Shown here: one piece after another, positions 25,667-35,500 of the stretch
How the letters are laid out: every line of letters starts with the position of its first letter
How positions within the stretch are numbered: position 1 is the stretch's first letter
Assembly (NCBI RefSeq): GCF_016595415.1
Contig: NZ_JAENIO010000001.1
Coordinates: 146,420-210,419, forward strand
Length of the DNA stretch: 64,000 bases
Reading direction: 5' to 3'
DNA from: Roseibacillus ishigakijimensis
Lineage (GTDB): Bacteria; Verrucomicrobiota; Verrucomicrobiia; Verrucomicrobiales; Akkermansiaceae
Notes under the pieces: model-generated
The model's database searches: none
The model's input: the letters and a program-made list of their open reading frames with translations, nothing else
Told to the model about the DNA's origin: nothing
Translations under genes and position numbers: made by a program

Positions 25667-27106
25667 CTAGCGCGCTGAGAGCACTGCCGGAGCACTGGCG
25701 GAGCCGAAGCGGTCGGCTGCAGTCACCGCCACCGCTTGCGCTCCGGCGGGCACGGTCACCGAGGTGGCTCCGGCGGAAACCACGTGGGTGCAGCGCCAGG
25801 TTTTGCCGTAGCGGGCTTGCACGGCATACTTGGAAGCTCCGCTGACCGGGCTCCAGCTCACTTGCACCCCGTTGCCGGAGGCGCTGGCTTGCGCGCGGGG
25901 AGTGCCGGGGGCCTTGGTGCTGAGCCAGGGCATGGGCGGCACGAGGGCGGGCTCGGCGTAGAAGCGGCCTTTGAGGGCATTGCTGATGCCGCCCCGGTTT
26001 TGCATGAGCGACTTCATGCTCCAATGCACGTGCCCGACCCAGTTTTTATCAATGGTGCGGGTGAGATTGAGCTGGTTGAGCATCTCGCCAGCGCTGCGGC
26101 CGGGATCTTCGGAGGAGCCGATGCGGGCGGTGGCCACGCCGGGCCAGACCGGGCGCTCACCCTGCTGCCGCCACCAGGTGAGGAGGCGGGTGAAGCTTTG
26201 TTCGCTGTTGATGCGCCAGTAGAGCTGGGGGCTGAGGTAGTCGCACCAGCCATTGGCGAGCCATTTGCGGGAATCGGCGGCTAGGTGTTCGTAGGCATTG
26301 ATGTTGGCGGTGGTGCCAGCGGGCACACCGGGACGCCAGATGCCGAAGGGGCTGATGCCCACGCGGACCCAGGGTTTTTCCCGTTTCACGGCTCCATACA
26401 TGTCCTTGACGAAGCCATCCACGTAGGCCCGGCGCTGGGCAGGGCTCTTGCCGTCGGGGAAATTCTGCTTGGGCGAGCCGTCGCTATTGACGTCGGGATA
26501 GGGGTAGAAGTAGTCGTCGATATGGAGGCCATCGATGTCGTAGCGACGCACCACGTCCATCATCACCTTGAGGGCGTGACTGCGGGTCCAAGAGCTGGCG
26601 GGGTCCATCCAGAGGTAGCTCTTGAAGCGCTTCATCTGCGAGGAATGGGTGCGGCTGACATGGTTGCTGGAAGCGGCCATCTCGGCATTGGGCAGGGCGC
26701 GGAAGGGATTGAACCAGGCGTGGACCTCGATGCCGCGGGCGTGGGCTTCGCGGATGCAAAAGGCGAGGGGATCGTAGCCGGGGCTGCGTCCCATGGTGCC
26801 ACTGATCCACGGGCTCCAGGGCTCGAGGGAGGATTGGTATACGGCATCCGCATTGGGGCGCACTTGGAAGATGAGCGCGTTCATGTTCAGCGACTGCATG
26901 CGGTTGAGGATGGAACGGAGCTCGGCTTGCTGACTGCCGGCACTGAGGCCCTTGCGACTGGGCCAATCGATGTTGTAAACGCAGGCCGACCAAGCGCCCC
27001 GGAATTCGCGGGGCACAGCGGGGGGACGTTCTTTGCTGGGGGAAAAAGTCTGGGCTCCAGCCCAAAGGGTGAAGAGGAGGAGGAGGGAAGTGATCGCGCG
27101 AATCAT
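25667..27106 (-). CDS. Secreted GHL10-type glycoside hydrolase with C-terminal fibronectin-like domain
   Basis: Using ATG 27106, preceded by GAGGGC, the product has 479 residues and a signal peptide MIRAITSLLLLFTLWAGAQ. The next 300 residues are a GHL10 (DUF187) TIM barrel: REFRGAWSACVYNIDWPS, MNALIFQVRPNADAVY, GIEVHAWFNPFRA, DGLHIDDYFYPYPD and WVRVGISPFGIWRPG. Residues about 395-479 form a fibronectin III-like beta domain (VQVSWSPVSGASKYAV). GHL10 proteins are linked to cell-wall glycan hydrolysis or cell morphology, but substrates are mostly unproven. A start 67 codons upstream is possible by frame only and would remove the signal peptide. Confidence 0.88.
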   Translation of the reverse strand: MIRAITSLLLLFTLWAGAQTFSPSKERPPAVPREFRGAWSACVYNIDWPSRKGLSAGSQQAELRSILNRMQSLNMNALIFQVRPNADAVYQSSLEPWSPWISGTMGRSPGYDPLAFCIREAHARGIEVHAWFNPFRALPNAEMAASSNHVSRTHSSQMKRFKSYLWMDPASSWTRSHALKVMMDVVRRYDIDGLHIDDYFYPYPDVNSDGSPKQNFPDGKSPAQRRAYVDGFVKDMYGAVKREKPWVRVGISPFGIWRPGVPAGTTANINAYEHLAADSRKWLANGWCDYLSPQLYWRINSEQSFTRLLTWWRQQGERPVWPGVATARIGSSEDPGRSAGEMLNQLNLTRTIDKNWVGHVHWSMKSLMQNRGGISNALKGRFYAEPALVPPMPWLSTKAPGTPRAQASASGNGVQVSWSPVSGASKYAVQARYGKTWRCTHVVSAGATSVTVPAGAQAVAVTAADRFGSASAPAVLSAR

Positions 27107-27430
27107 GCCCTCATAAACTCCCACACCCCGGCTGGGGCTCAAGGGAAAAGTGCGGGGAGGAGGTTTTCGGGCATCGACCTTGGTCTCTGCGTCGTTCTCT
27201 CGATCCCCACTGCAGGAAGGGCCTTCGGGGAGGTCTGTGAATTTCGCCATCGCACGCTCGGCCTCCATTTTTCCGGGCCCGGACCCGGGGGCTCCGCTGC
27301 GCTCCACCCCCGGCTAACTTCTTTCGTCCCTTCGAGACTGCCGGAATACGCCGTAGAGGGGGGCGAGGAGAAGGGTAGCCCCGAATGAGGTCGCTTGTCC
27401 CTTTGGGACTTTAAGGCGGCGCTTCTATCG
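27107..27430. other. Intergenic region between the GHL10 gene and lspA with repeat-like elements
   Basis: About 320 bases. It includes the palindrome at 27285-27313 and two short copies of a GTCCCTT-GAGAC/GTCCCTTTGGGAC hairpin (27326-27338 and 27397-27409). No coding sequence was recognised on either strand. Confidence 0.5.
27285..27313. repeat. REP-like intergenic palindrome
   Basis: CCGGGGG (27285-27291) and CCCCCGG (27307-27313) are reverse complements flanking a GC-rich core. The block is followed by CTAACTTCTTTCGTCCCTTCG. From memory, similar CCCCCGGCTA...GTCCCTTCG blocks recur between genes in Planctomycetota and Verrucomicrobiota, but I see one full copy here and cannot check genome copy number. 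Confidence 0.4.
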
Positions 27431-28024
27431 CTACTTATTCTTCTGAGCTTCCTCGCGGAAGCTGGCGATGACGAGGAGGACGGCGGCGACGGAGATGCAA
27501 GAATCGGCGACGTTGAAGGTGGGCCAGCGGTAGTTGATGAGAGGGATGGTGACGTCGAGGAAGTCGACCACGTAGCCGGCCGAAAAGCGTTCCCACCAAC
27601 TGGCTTCTTTCAATCGTTCCAGCCAGAAGCCTTGCAGGAGGCGGTCGGTGACGTTGCCTGCGATGCCGGCGAAAAGCAGCACGCAGGCAGTTTTCATGAG
27701 GGGTGTGGTGAAGGCTCCCTTGCGCCAGAAGACGAGCAGCAGGGTGACCGCGATGAGGGGCACGAGGAGGAAGACGATGGGCGCCCAGGCGCTGCCATTG
27801 CCGAAGCCGAAGGCCACGCCCTGATTGTGGACGCGGGTGAGATTGAAGAAGCCCTCAATGACCACGATGGGCTCGTCAAAGGTGCCGAAGCGTCCGGCGA
27901 CGGGTTCGCTGAAGCGATAGACGACCCACCATTTGGTGATTTGGTCGAGAATGTAGAGCGGCAAGGCCACGATGAGGAGGAGCTTGCCGAGATGGGAAAA
28001 GGTGGGTGGGTTGGTGGTGTTCAA
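27431..28024 (-). CDS. lspA: Lipoprotein signal peptidase (signal peptidase II)
   Basis: A 197-residue inner-membrane aspartic protease that removes lipoprotein signal peptides after diacylglyceryl transfer. Four membrane helices are visible, and the two catalytic aspartates are in GNVTDRLL and FNVADSCI. DQITKWWV and VHNQGVAFG are further family blocks. The start is TTG 28024, with no ATG or GTG available before the first helix and no ribosome-binding site seen. It carries an insertion (about 18 residues, ERLKEASWWERFS) between the first catalytic motif and GYVVDFLDV. In many bacteria lspA directly follows ileS; here a PIN toxin pair lies between them. Confidence 0.93.
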   Translation of the reverse strand: MNTTNPPTFSHLGKLLLIVALPLYILDQITKWWVVYRFSEPVAGRFGTFDEPIVVIEGFFNLTRVHNQGVAFGFGNGSAWAPIVFLLVPLIAVTLLLVFWRKGAFTTPLMKTACVLLFAGIAGNVTDRLLQGFWLERLKEASWWERFSAGYVVDFLDVTIPLINYRWPTFNVADSCISVAAVLLVIASFREEAQKNK

Positions 28025-28121
28025 GGAGGGAAGAGGTTGAAAAAATGTCGGGCGCGAGCCAATTGATTCCGAGAGGCTTGGAAGAGGCTATTAAGTTTTT
28101 TGAACAGACCGGATATTGAGG

Positions 28122-28313
28122 TTAAGATGCGGAAGGGCCAGAAGAGTGGGTGGGGTGTTTGCTTGCCAGTGGAATGATAACGCGGTCAGATTTGGCCTGG
28201 CGTTTTTTGGCCTCGGCGATGATTTGAGTGACTTTAAAATCGTGACGCGCGGCATTCGCTTCTTTCAGGGAGCGAACTTCTTCAAGAATGGTTTTGTGGT
28301 TTTCAGTTATCAT
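28122..28313 (-). CDS. Putative antitoxin of a PIN toxin pair
   Basis: A 63-residue protein starting MITENHKTILEEVRSLKE. The block EVRxxKxxxAARHDF...IIAEAKKRQAKSDRVIIPL resembles the small proteins (EVRxxRxxxAAxFxxD..AIxxDLRxRQxxSGRxVVxxPP) that accompany PIN genes in cyanobacteria, Planctomycetota and Verrucomicrobiota and are presumed antitoxins. Its ATG overlaps the toxin's stop region by 11 bases (28303-28313), so translation is coupled. A longer frame starting at 28370 would lie inside the toxin gene and is less likely. The toxin-first order is the reverse of most type II systems. DNA binding is not evident. Confidence 0.6.
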   Translation of the reverse strand: MITENHKTILEEVRSLKEANAARHDFKVTQIIAEAKKRQAKSDRVIIPLASKHPTHSSGPSAS

Positions 28314-28779
28314 CGCCAAGAAGATCTTCTGGGGTGCAAATAACACTAGCCCGGTAGTTGAATTCGGCAAGGCAGTCGGAAATTCGTCGCCAGTTCCGGG
28401 GATTAGCCAGATGTTTGCAGTTCCAAGTGACGAGAAAATCTATTTGGTGAACGGATGCCACCGCAATATGGATGGCATCATCAGCGGCTTTTGTTGGAAT
28501 GATTTGTTTGGAGAGGAGCGCTTGAGCAATGGTGGCGACTTCATCGGTGAGTTCGAGCAGGGGAATTTCTGCCAAAAACTCAAGGCGTTTCGCAGCCATT
28601 GCTGGATCGCCGAGAGAGCATTCATCGAGAACCGTTTGAGAGCAAACCAAGTTGAATTCCTGCCTTTGCTCGTCCCACCAGATTTTTGTGAGGTTTTGTC
28701 GAGCAGCTTCGATCAAACGACGGGCCGGCCTCCCGCAGTAGAGACTGGGAATGGTTGTTTCAATGTAAGCTGTTGCCAT
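28303..28779 (-). CDS. PIN-domain protein, putative VapC-like toxin
   Basis: Using ATG 28779 the product has 158 residues. It starts MATAYIETTIPSLY and has the PIN features of a group annotated as VapC-family toxins: an acidic residue in the first strand (Glu in YIETTIPS), VLDECSLGDPAMA in the second acidic position, and DDAIHIAVAS followed by FLVTWNCKHLAN. PIN proteins of this type are Mg-dependent ribonucleases held inactive by a partner; the partner here is the overlapping gene at 28122. The gene begins 26 bases after the ileS stop and shares its direction, so it is probably transcribed with ileS. A start 41 codons earlier would overlap ileS in another frame and is rejected. Confidence 0.8.
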   Translation of the reverse strand: MATAYIETTIPSLYCGRPARRLIEAARQNLTKIWWDEQRQEFNLVCSQTVLDECSLGDPAMAAKRLEFLAEIPLLELTDEVATIAQALLSKQIIPTKAADDAIHIAVASVHQIDFLVTWNCKHLANPRNWRRISDCLAEFNYRASVICTPEDLLGDDN

Positions 28780-28805
28780 GTTCCTGAGGCTGGAGAGCGA
28801 TGAAA

Positions 28806-31532
28806 TCAAGCACCCACCACCTCGTGGCAGCGTCCGCAGAGTTCGGAGCCCTCCACCGGGGGCTCGTAGCAGCGGCAGCGGGGGCACATGGGGTGGTCGC
28901 ATTTGCTGGCGGTGGCTTTGAGCTCCTCGCCCTCTTCCACCACCATCTCGGCCACGATGAAGAACTCCTTGGCGAAGAGGTGGTCCTGCAGCAGATCGCG
29001 GCAGGGGTGGTTGGCGGGCACGGTGAGGACGACGCGGGCTTCGTTGTTTTTCTTGAATTCCTTGGCTTGCACGAGGGGCTCGATTGCTCCTTGCACAAGG
29101 TCGCGGATCTCCAGCAGGCGATTGACCAGGGGGGTGGCCTCGTTGTTTCCGAAACGGGCGTCGGGCACGGGGAAGGTCTCCTCATGCACGCTGCCCTCGC
29201 GCCCCGCATGTTCCCACGCCTCCTCGGCGGTGTAGGCGATGATGGGGGCGAGCAGGCGGACGAGACTGTCGAAGATGGCGTGCAGCGCGGTCTGGCTGGC
29301 CCGGCGACGGATGTCGTCCTCAGGATCGCAGTAGAGGCGATCCTTGGTCATGTCGATGTAGAGCGAGCTGAGGTCGTGGGCGCAGAACTGGTTGATGGCG
29401 GAGAACACTTTGCGGAACTCGAACTTTTCGTAGGCCTGGAGACATTCGCTGACCACGGCATGGAGGCGCTCCAGGATCCAGCGGTCGATGAGGGTCATCT
29501 GCTCGGGCTCGACGGTGTGTTTCTCCGGGTCGAAGCCATGAAGATTGCCGAGGACGATCTTGAAGGTGTTGCGCAGACGACGGTAGGGGTCGCCCACTTG
29601 CTGGAAGAGGTCCTCGCCGAAGGGCACCTCGTTCTGCCAATCGACCGAGCTGACCCAGAGGCGCAGGATGTCGGCCCCGTATTTGTTGTAAAAGTGAGCC
29701 GCGTCGGTGGGTTTGCCTTTCTTCTTGGCGTCGCTCTTGGAGGTCTTTTTACCGGTGTCCTTGTCCACCACGAAGCCGTGGGTCATCACGGTCTTGTAGG
29801 GGGCCAGGTCGCGGTAGCCCACGCTGAGCATGAGGGAGCTCTGGAACCAGCCGCGGTGTTGGTCGGTGGCTTCCAGGTAGAGATCGGCGGGCACACCCAC
29901 GTCCTCGTTTTTCTCCATCACCGCCACATGACTGGAGCCGGAGTCGATCCACACGTCGAGGGTGTCGGTGGCCTTTTTGGAGCCTTCGGGGAGGCCGAGC
30001 TCGGCCACCCATTCGGCATCGGATTTTTCGAACCACACGTTGGTGCCTTTCTCAGCCACGATATCGGCGATTTTGGCGATGAGGTCGGCATCGAGGAGAG
30101 CTTCGCCCTCGGGGGTGAAGAAGACGGGCAAGGGCACTCCCCAAGTGCGCTGGCGCGAGATGCACCAGTCGGGGCGGGATTCCACGGTGCCGTAGATGCG
30201 GTTGCGGCCCCAGTGAGGGAGCCATTGCACGCGGTCGATCTCGGTCATCGCTTTCTCGCGGATGCCTTCCAGCGAGATGAAGAATTGTTCCACCGCGCGG
30301 AAGATGATGGGGGTCTTGGAGCGCCAGCAGAAGGGGTATTGGTGCTCGTAGGTCTCCGAGCCCAGGAGGGAGTCGCGCTCGGCGAGCATTTCCACGATGC
30401 GCTCGTTGCTCTGGAAAACATGTTGGCCCACGAGTTCGTCCACCCCGCATTCGTCAGTGAACTTGCCATCGTCGTCCACGGGGGAAAGGACTTCCAAGCC
30501 ATTGGCGAGTCCGGCCACGTAGTCATCCGCGCCGTGTCCGGGGGCGATGTGGACCGCGCCCGTTCCGGTCTCGGCGGTCACGAAGCTACCGAAGATGACC
30601 TTGGAGGTGCGGTCGAGGAAGGGGTGTTGCGCTTCCAGGCCCTCCAGCTCGCTGCCGGAGAGTTCGCGCAGGTCGCCGGCCGCTTTCCAGCCGGTCTTGG
30701 CGCCGAATTGTTCCACCAGATCGCGGGCGATGATGAGCTTTTTGGAGGCACCGTCTTTCTCGAAGGTTCCCGCCACGTAGACGAAGCGCTCGTGGAGGGC
30801 GATGCCTTGGTTGGAGGGCAGGGTCCACGGGGTGGTGGTCCAGATGACGAGGGAAAAACCGGTCCAGTCGCCGCCGAGGAGGGCGAAGGGCACATAGACG
30901 GCGGTGCTCTTTTTGTCCTGATACTCGACCTCGGCTTCGGCGAGAGCGGTGCGGGCCCCGTAGGACCATTGCACGGGCTTTTTGCTGAGGTAGACGCGGT
31001 CTTTTTCCACCAGCTTGGCAAAGACGCGCAGGATGTCGGCCTCATAGCTGGGGGCCATCGTCAGGTAGGGATTGTCCCAATCGCCAAAGACCCCGAGGCG
31101 GCGGAAGCTGGCTTTCTGAATCTCGATCCACTTCTCGGCAAATTCCTGGCAAAGGGTGCGGATTTCGGCGGGCTCCTTGCCGCGGGCGTCTTGCAGGACC
31201 TTGAACTCGATGGGCAGGCCGTGGCAGTCCCAGCCTGGCACGTAGGGCACCTCGTAGCCCGCCATGGACTTGGACTTCACTACGAAATCCTTGAGCACCT
31301 TGTTCAGGGCGGTGCCCATGTGGACGTCGCCATTGGCGAAGGGCGGGCCGTCGTGGAGAACGTAGCGCGGAGCCCCGGATTCGCGGCGCTTGGCCAGAAT
31401 GCGGTCGTAAATCTTGCTCTCCTCCCACCGTTGCAGGCGTTCGGGCTCCTTGTTCACCAGATTTCCTTTCATGGGAAAGGTGGTCTGGGGCAGGCAGATC
31501 GTCTCTTTGTAATTGACCTTATTCTCGCTCAT
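28806..31532 (-). CDS. ileS: Isoleucine-tRNA ligase
   Basis: With ATG 31532 (MSENKVNYKETICLP) the enzyme has 908 residues, normal for bacterial IleRS. It charges tRNA-Ile and contains the editing domain between the two halves of its catalytic fold. The HIGH motif is HMGT (residues 71-74, in PFANGDVHMGTALNK). The KMSKS position reads KTSKS (596-600), with Thr597 replacing the usual Met, followed by a short lysine-rich insertion before ADILRLWVSSVDWQNE. The C-terminus has the zinc-finger cysteines CPRCRCYEPP and CGRCHE. The downstream order ileS - PIN pair - lspA suggests one operon. Confidence 0.95.
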   Translation of the reverse strand: MSENKVNYKETICLPQTTFPMKGNLVNKEPERLQRWEESKIYDRILAKRRESGAPRYVLHDGPPFANGDVHMGTALNKVLKDFVVKSKSMAGYEVPYVPGWDCHGLPIEFKVLQDARGKEPAEIRTLCQEFAEKWIEIQKASFRRLGVFGDWDNPYLTMAPSYEADILRVFAKLVEKDRVYLSKKPVQWSYGARTALAEAEVEYQDKKSTAVYVPFALLGGDWTGFSLVIWTTTPWTLPSNQGIALHERFVYVAGTFEKDGASKKLIIARDLVEQFGAKTGWKAAGDLRELSGSELEGLEAQHPFLDRTSKVIFGSFVTAETGTGAVHIAPGHGADDYVAGLANGLEVLSPVDDDGKFTDECGVDELVGQHVFQSNERIVEMLAERDSLLGSETYEHQYPFCWRSKTPIIFRAVEQFFISLEGIREKAMTEIDRVQWLPHWGRNRIYGTVESRPDWCISRQRTWGVPLPVFFTPEGEALLDADLIAKIADIVAEKGTNVWFEKSDAEWVAELGLPEGSKKATDTLDVWIDSGSSHVAVMEKNEDVGVPADLYLEATDQHRGWFQSSLMLSVGYRDLAPYKTVMTHGFVVDKDTGKKTSKSDAKKKGKPTDAAHFYNKYGADILRLWVSSVDWQNEVPFGEDLFQQVGDPYRRLRNTFKIVLGNLHGFDPEKHTVEPEQMTLIDRWILERLHAVVSECLQAYEKFEFRKVFSAINQFCAHDLSSLYIDMTKDRLYCDPEDDIRRRASQTALHAIFDSLVRLLAPIIAYTAEEAWEHAGREGSVHEETFPVPDARFGNNEATPLVNRLLEIRDLVQGAIEPLVQAKEFKKNNEARVVLTVPANHPCRDLLQDHLFAKEFFIVAEMVVEEGEELKATASKCDHPMCPRCRCYEPPVEGSELCGRCHEVVGA

Positions 31533-31627
31533 CGGGCTAGGGCGGGGGACCCTAGGGCGCATTTTGCTCTTGCGCAAATCTAAAGGCGTGCAAGGGGCTC
31601 TTCGGCTCTAGAAGGCAAATTGAGCCC

Positions 31628-32368
31628 TCACTGCCGATTGAGCACGTAGATGGGGTCGCCGAGGGCTTGGGTCTGGTATTCGACTACTTTGCCGCTGGCG
31701 ATGAGGGCGCGCAGATTGGCATTCGGGGACGCGGTGGGATCGAAGCGCCCCGCGCTGGCCTTCAGGTAGGGGATGAGGCGGGGGGCCTGGTCGATTTCGG
31801 GCACGGGGCAGCCCGTGGTGCAGGGCACGCGACCGACGAGGCGCTGGGCCCGGCGCTGGCGCAGCATTTCGCTCGCGGTGGGATTGTAGCTGTGGATGAC
31901 GACGCCATTGGGCACCATGCCGCGAAGCTTGGGATCGGGGTGGCTGGGGGGGTAGAGCATTTCGGCGTAGATCCCGCTGACGCCTTTCTTGGAGTCTCCG
32001 GTCTGGATGGAGGGGTCGCCATTGTGAGCGATGCGCACGCCGCCCATGGTGAAGAAGCCGGGAGGGGTCTGGGCGTCGCCGGTGCCGAGGCCGCGCTTGC
32101 CGGTGCCGCAGAGAAGGGTCTCGCGGATCTGCCGGGTGCGCAGGGAGACGACGTGGAGACGCTGGCTGGCGGGGTCGACGAGGTAGAGCCACTGGGGATT
32201 GTAGTCAGGATGTCCGGCCTGGCGTTGGGCGGCGATGGCGGAGTCGATCACGCTCCATTCGAGCCCAAGGATTTTCCCTTGCGCCGGGGCGGAATTGCCC
32301 GCAGGCGAGCAGGAGAAAAGAAGCAGGGAGCAGGGAAGGAGGAGAGAGAGGAAGGCACGGAGGGTCAT
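31628..32368 (-). CDS. L,D-transpeptidase-like (YkuD-type) lipoprotein
   Basis: From ATG 32368 the product has 246 residues and begins MTLRAFLSLLLPCSLLLFSC, a lipoprotein signal with lipobox LFSC. The rest fits a YkuD-type peptidoglycan L,D-transpeptidase domain: QWLYLVDPASQRLHVVSLRT, GTGDAQTPPGFFTMGG, VVIHSYNP for the conserved His, and CTTGCPVPE at the position of the SxGC catalytic motif. The catalytic cysteine is plausible but the usual Ser/His before Gly is Thr here. Likely role: cross-linking peptidoglycan or attaching a protein to it. It lies 95 bases upstream of ileS on the same strand. Confidence 0.75.
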   Translation of the reverse strand: MTLRAFLSLLLPCSLLLFSCSPAGNSAPAQGKILGLEWSVIDSAIAAQRQAGHPDYNPQWLYLVDPASQRLHVVSLRTRQIRETLLCGTGKRGLGTGDAQTPPGFFTMGGVRIAHNGDPSIQTGDSKKGVSGIYAEMLYPPSHPDPKLRGMVPNGVVIHSYNPTASEMLRQRRAQRLVGRVPCTTGCPVPEIDQAPRLIPYLKASAGRFDPTASPNANLRALIASGKVVEYQTQALGDPIYVLNRQ

Positions 32369-32500
32369 GCCGTCATTTTGGATCCTTTCCGCCGAGAAAT
32401 CCAATCCGGAAATGATCGGTGCCTTCTCTTCGACCTTGGCGACTCGCAAAACCCTGCAGGACCGTGTCGGGGCGGAGATGGCCTTTTTGTTCTCTTCTCC

Positions 32501-35500
32501 CTACTCGGTTTCCTCGCTTTGGGTGGCGGCGCGGAAGTTATCGAAGCGCAGGGGCTCGTCGAGCCGCACATTGCGGGCTTCGCAAACGGCGAGAAGGCTC
32601 AGCGGCGGGGTTCCGCCGGGGAAGGGATTACTGCGGGATTCCAGCTCGATGAATCGGGTGCCCCCCTGGGGACGATAAGAGGTCACGAGGACGTCGCTGG
32701 TGCGATCGAAGGTGATGCGCAGGGTGCCGGCACCTCCGGCGGCAGGGTATTCGTTCTCGTTCTCTCCACTCTGCACGTAGAGGCGGGGCTCGGGACCGGG
32801 CTCGAAGGAGGCTCCGGCAGCAAAGCCCTCTGGCGAGAGCTCGGTGAGGAGGATGAGCCCCACCCCGGCATAGGCGTGGCCGCTGGAGGCGGGAGTCACC
32901 GCGCCGGTTGCGAAGTCGAGCTGCACCTGCCAGGATCGATCGACGGGAAAGGGCTGCTTCCATTGCAAGGCGGCCATTCCCTCCGTGCTCGTGCTCCCTC
33001 CGCTCAGGAGCATCTCACCATTGATTTGCTCGAAGGTCAGGTTGCCGGGGAGAGGGCCGTCGGGAGAAACGGGATTCCAGAGCCCGCTGCTCAAGCTGGG
33101 CGAGGCAAAGGTGTCACTGCCCGTGAACTCGGCCTGGCCCGTGAATCCCTCGTCGAAGTAGGGTATCCCCGCGTAGCGGAAAAAGCGCGAGGCCGAGCCG
33201 CGGAAGGGAATGGAGCGGAGCTCGCCCGTGATCCAGGTCGGGTCCTCGGCAAGCGGCTCGGCGCTGAGTTGGGCCAGCGGCAGGGGGCCGAAGCGGTCGA
33301 GTCCCCGGCTGGTCTGCACCTCGAAGTCGACGTCGCCTCCCAGTGCGATGCGGGGCACGCGCACCACGAGCTGTTGGTAGCCGGGCTCCCCGGGCACGGG
33401 CTCCAGGCCGATGCTGGGCATCGGGCCATCCGGCACTTTCGGATCGAGACCGAACAGGTGCTCGAAGCCATTGACCGCGCCGTCGCCATCGGGATCGGCG
33501 AGGAAGGCGGAATCCCCTCGTGCCCTTTCATCAGCGTCAAAGGCGCTTGTCTCGAAGGCGCTGTAGAGATCGCCCTGCAGGGGCGGGGCCGTTTGGATGG
33601 CAAAGGTTTGCCCGGCAGCGGAGCCCTCGCCGAGAACGAAGGTGCGGACGGCTCCGGGCTCGCTTGCGGCGGGCAGGCGCACCGCAGCTTGGCTGACCAC
33701 GTTCTCGTAATCAGAGGCCGTGGAGGTCTGGAAGGAGACTTCTGCCGCTGGGTTGCCATTCTCCGTGAGGGAGGTCGTGAGGTCGCGGTCCGGCACATGT
33801 TGGACCTCGACGAGGGCGAGCCCTTCTTCAGCTGCGAGCGAGAGTCCGTCGGTCAGAAAGCGATACTCGGGCTCGGGGAAGGGAATGTCCTCGGTGGCCA
33901 GAATGTATTGCAGGAGGTAGGAGCCTTCCTGACGGCTGGCGAGGGTCACGATCTTGTCCTTGGCAAAGACAAAGTGACTGCTGAGACGGAGGCTTTGGTC
34001 TTCGCGATAGGCGGTCCAATGGATGCCGTCCGAGGATTCCCAGAGGCGGGCTTCAGTTTTCATGAGAAAACGGGAGCCATTGGTGCTGAGGTTGGAGCCG
34101 CCATCGAATCCGCCCCCGGTGGGAGGGCCCGAGGCGGAAAAATAGAGGCTGCCATCATCGGAGTAGCGGGTGCCGGAGGTCGCCTCCGTATAGACGAAGC
34201 GTCCGCTGCCAAAGGCGAGGCCTTCGCGGTCGGCATAGCCCAAGTTGGTGCTCACCGTCGTCCAATTGACCAGATCGCTGGAACGCCAAGCGGTTGCGTT
34301 TCCGTTGTAGACTTTGCTATAGAGAAGGTAGTAGTCGCTCCCGGTATGAACTACGGAAACGAGGGGGTCGCCGAAGTTGCCATTGTTCGTCAGGAGGTCC
34401 ACACTCAGACGTTCGACCCAATTTTGCCCATTGGGTGAGGTGAAGATGACCAGCTTGGCATTGCTGGTATCGACATCCCGGTAGCCGCTCAGGAAGAATT
34501 GGCCTTCGGCAAAGCCACTCAGAGTGAGCCTCTTCACCCCATTGATTTCGGTTGGCTTGGGGAGGGAGGTGAGGGTGCCGTGGGCGAAGGAAAACTGCCG
34601 TGAACGCTCCCACTGGTTGGCGAAGGACTGATCGATGCCGATAAAAAGAGTGATTCCGTTGCCCGCGATGGGGCGGGAGAGGCTGCTGATCTGGGAGTTG
34701 GTGACCTTCGTTTCCCAGCTTTCCCCATCGGAGGAGGACTTCACAAGGAGGCCGTTGTTCATCGTGCCGATGGCGACGAAGGAGGAGCCATCGAAGACGA
34801 GGCCTTCCTCAAAGGAGCCGACCTCATGGTTTGGGGCAATGGAATGGCCCCGCAGGACGGTCCAGAGTGAGGGAGAGCTGGGGTCGTTTTCCAGAATCAG
34901 CCCCCCTTCGCCGACCGCGTAGGTGCGGCCCCGGAAGGTGACGAAGTCCTTCAGAGTGTTGGCGGCGTAATGGTCGTTGGTGGTGCGGACCTGGGCCCAG
35001 TTCTGCCCATTGGTGGAGTAGAAAATGGCTCCGTGTTCCCCGCTGGCGAAAAAGGCGCCGTCCCGCTGGCCCAGTCCGCCGGACACGCCGCTGGTGGTCC
35101 AGGTGGTTCCGTCGTCGGTCGAGCGGTAGGCCCCCGCCAACCAAATGCCGTCTTGATAGGCCCAGTCGGTGACCCGATCAAAGCGTGGGGTCTCGGGAAG
35201 GGATTGCCAAATCCGGCCCTCGAGGGAGCGGTTGACCCCATTGCCGGAGAAGCCCAGCCAGATGCCATTGGCGTAGGCGAGCTGGTTGGTCCAAGGGAAG
35301 CCCGAGGGGTCGTCGCTCGCGAGGGGGACCTCATCCCAGCTGAGACCATCACGGGTGAGAAAGCCGACGGGGGCCTGGTCCCCATTGAGTCCGGAGCCCA
35401 CCAGCCACCCTTCCGGTCCGGCAGCCAAGGCCGTCAGGCGGGAGGAGCTGGCCACTTCTGGGGGCGTTTTCAGGGTCCATTTGCGACCATCGAGGGAGAA

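Noticed and set aside
28045..28119. 24-codon frame MSGASQLIPRGLEEAIKFF... on the plus strand, with AGGAGG upstream
   Set aside because: The AGGAGG lies too far from the ATG, the frame has no support, and it runs against the lspA/antitoxin direction. A real small protein cannot be excluded.
28800..31583. 927-codon open frame on the plus strand
   Set aside because: It is antisense to ileS, has the composition expected for a complement of GC-rich coding sequence and shows no protein motif.
31667..34438. 923-codon open frame on the plus strand
   Set aside because: It runs antisense to two real genes (the L,D-transpeptidase-like and BNR proteins) with no domain of its own.
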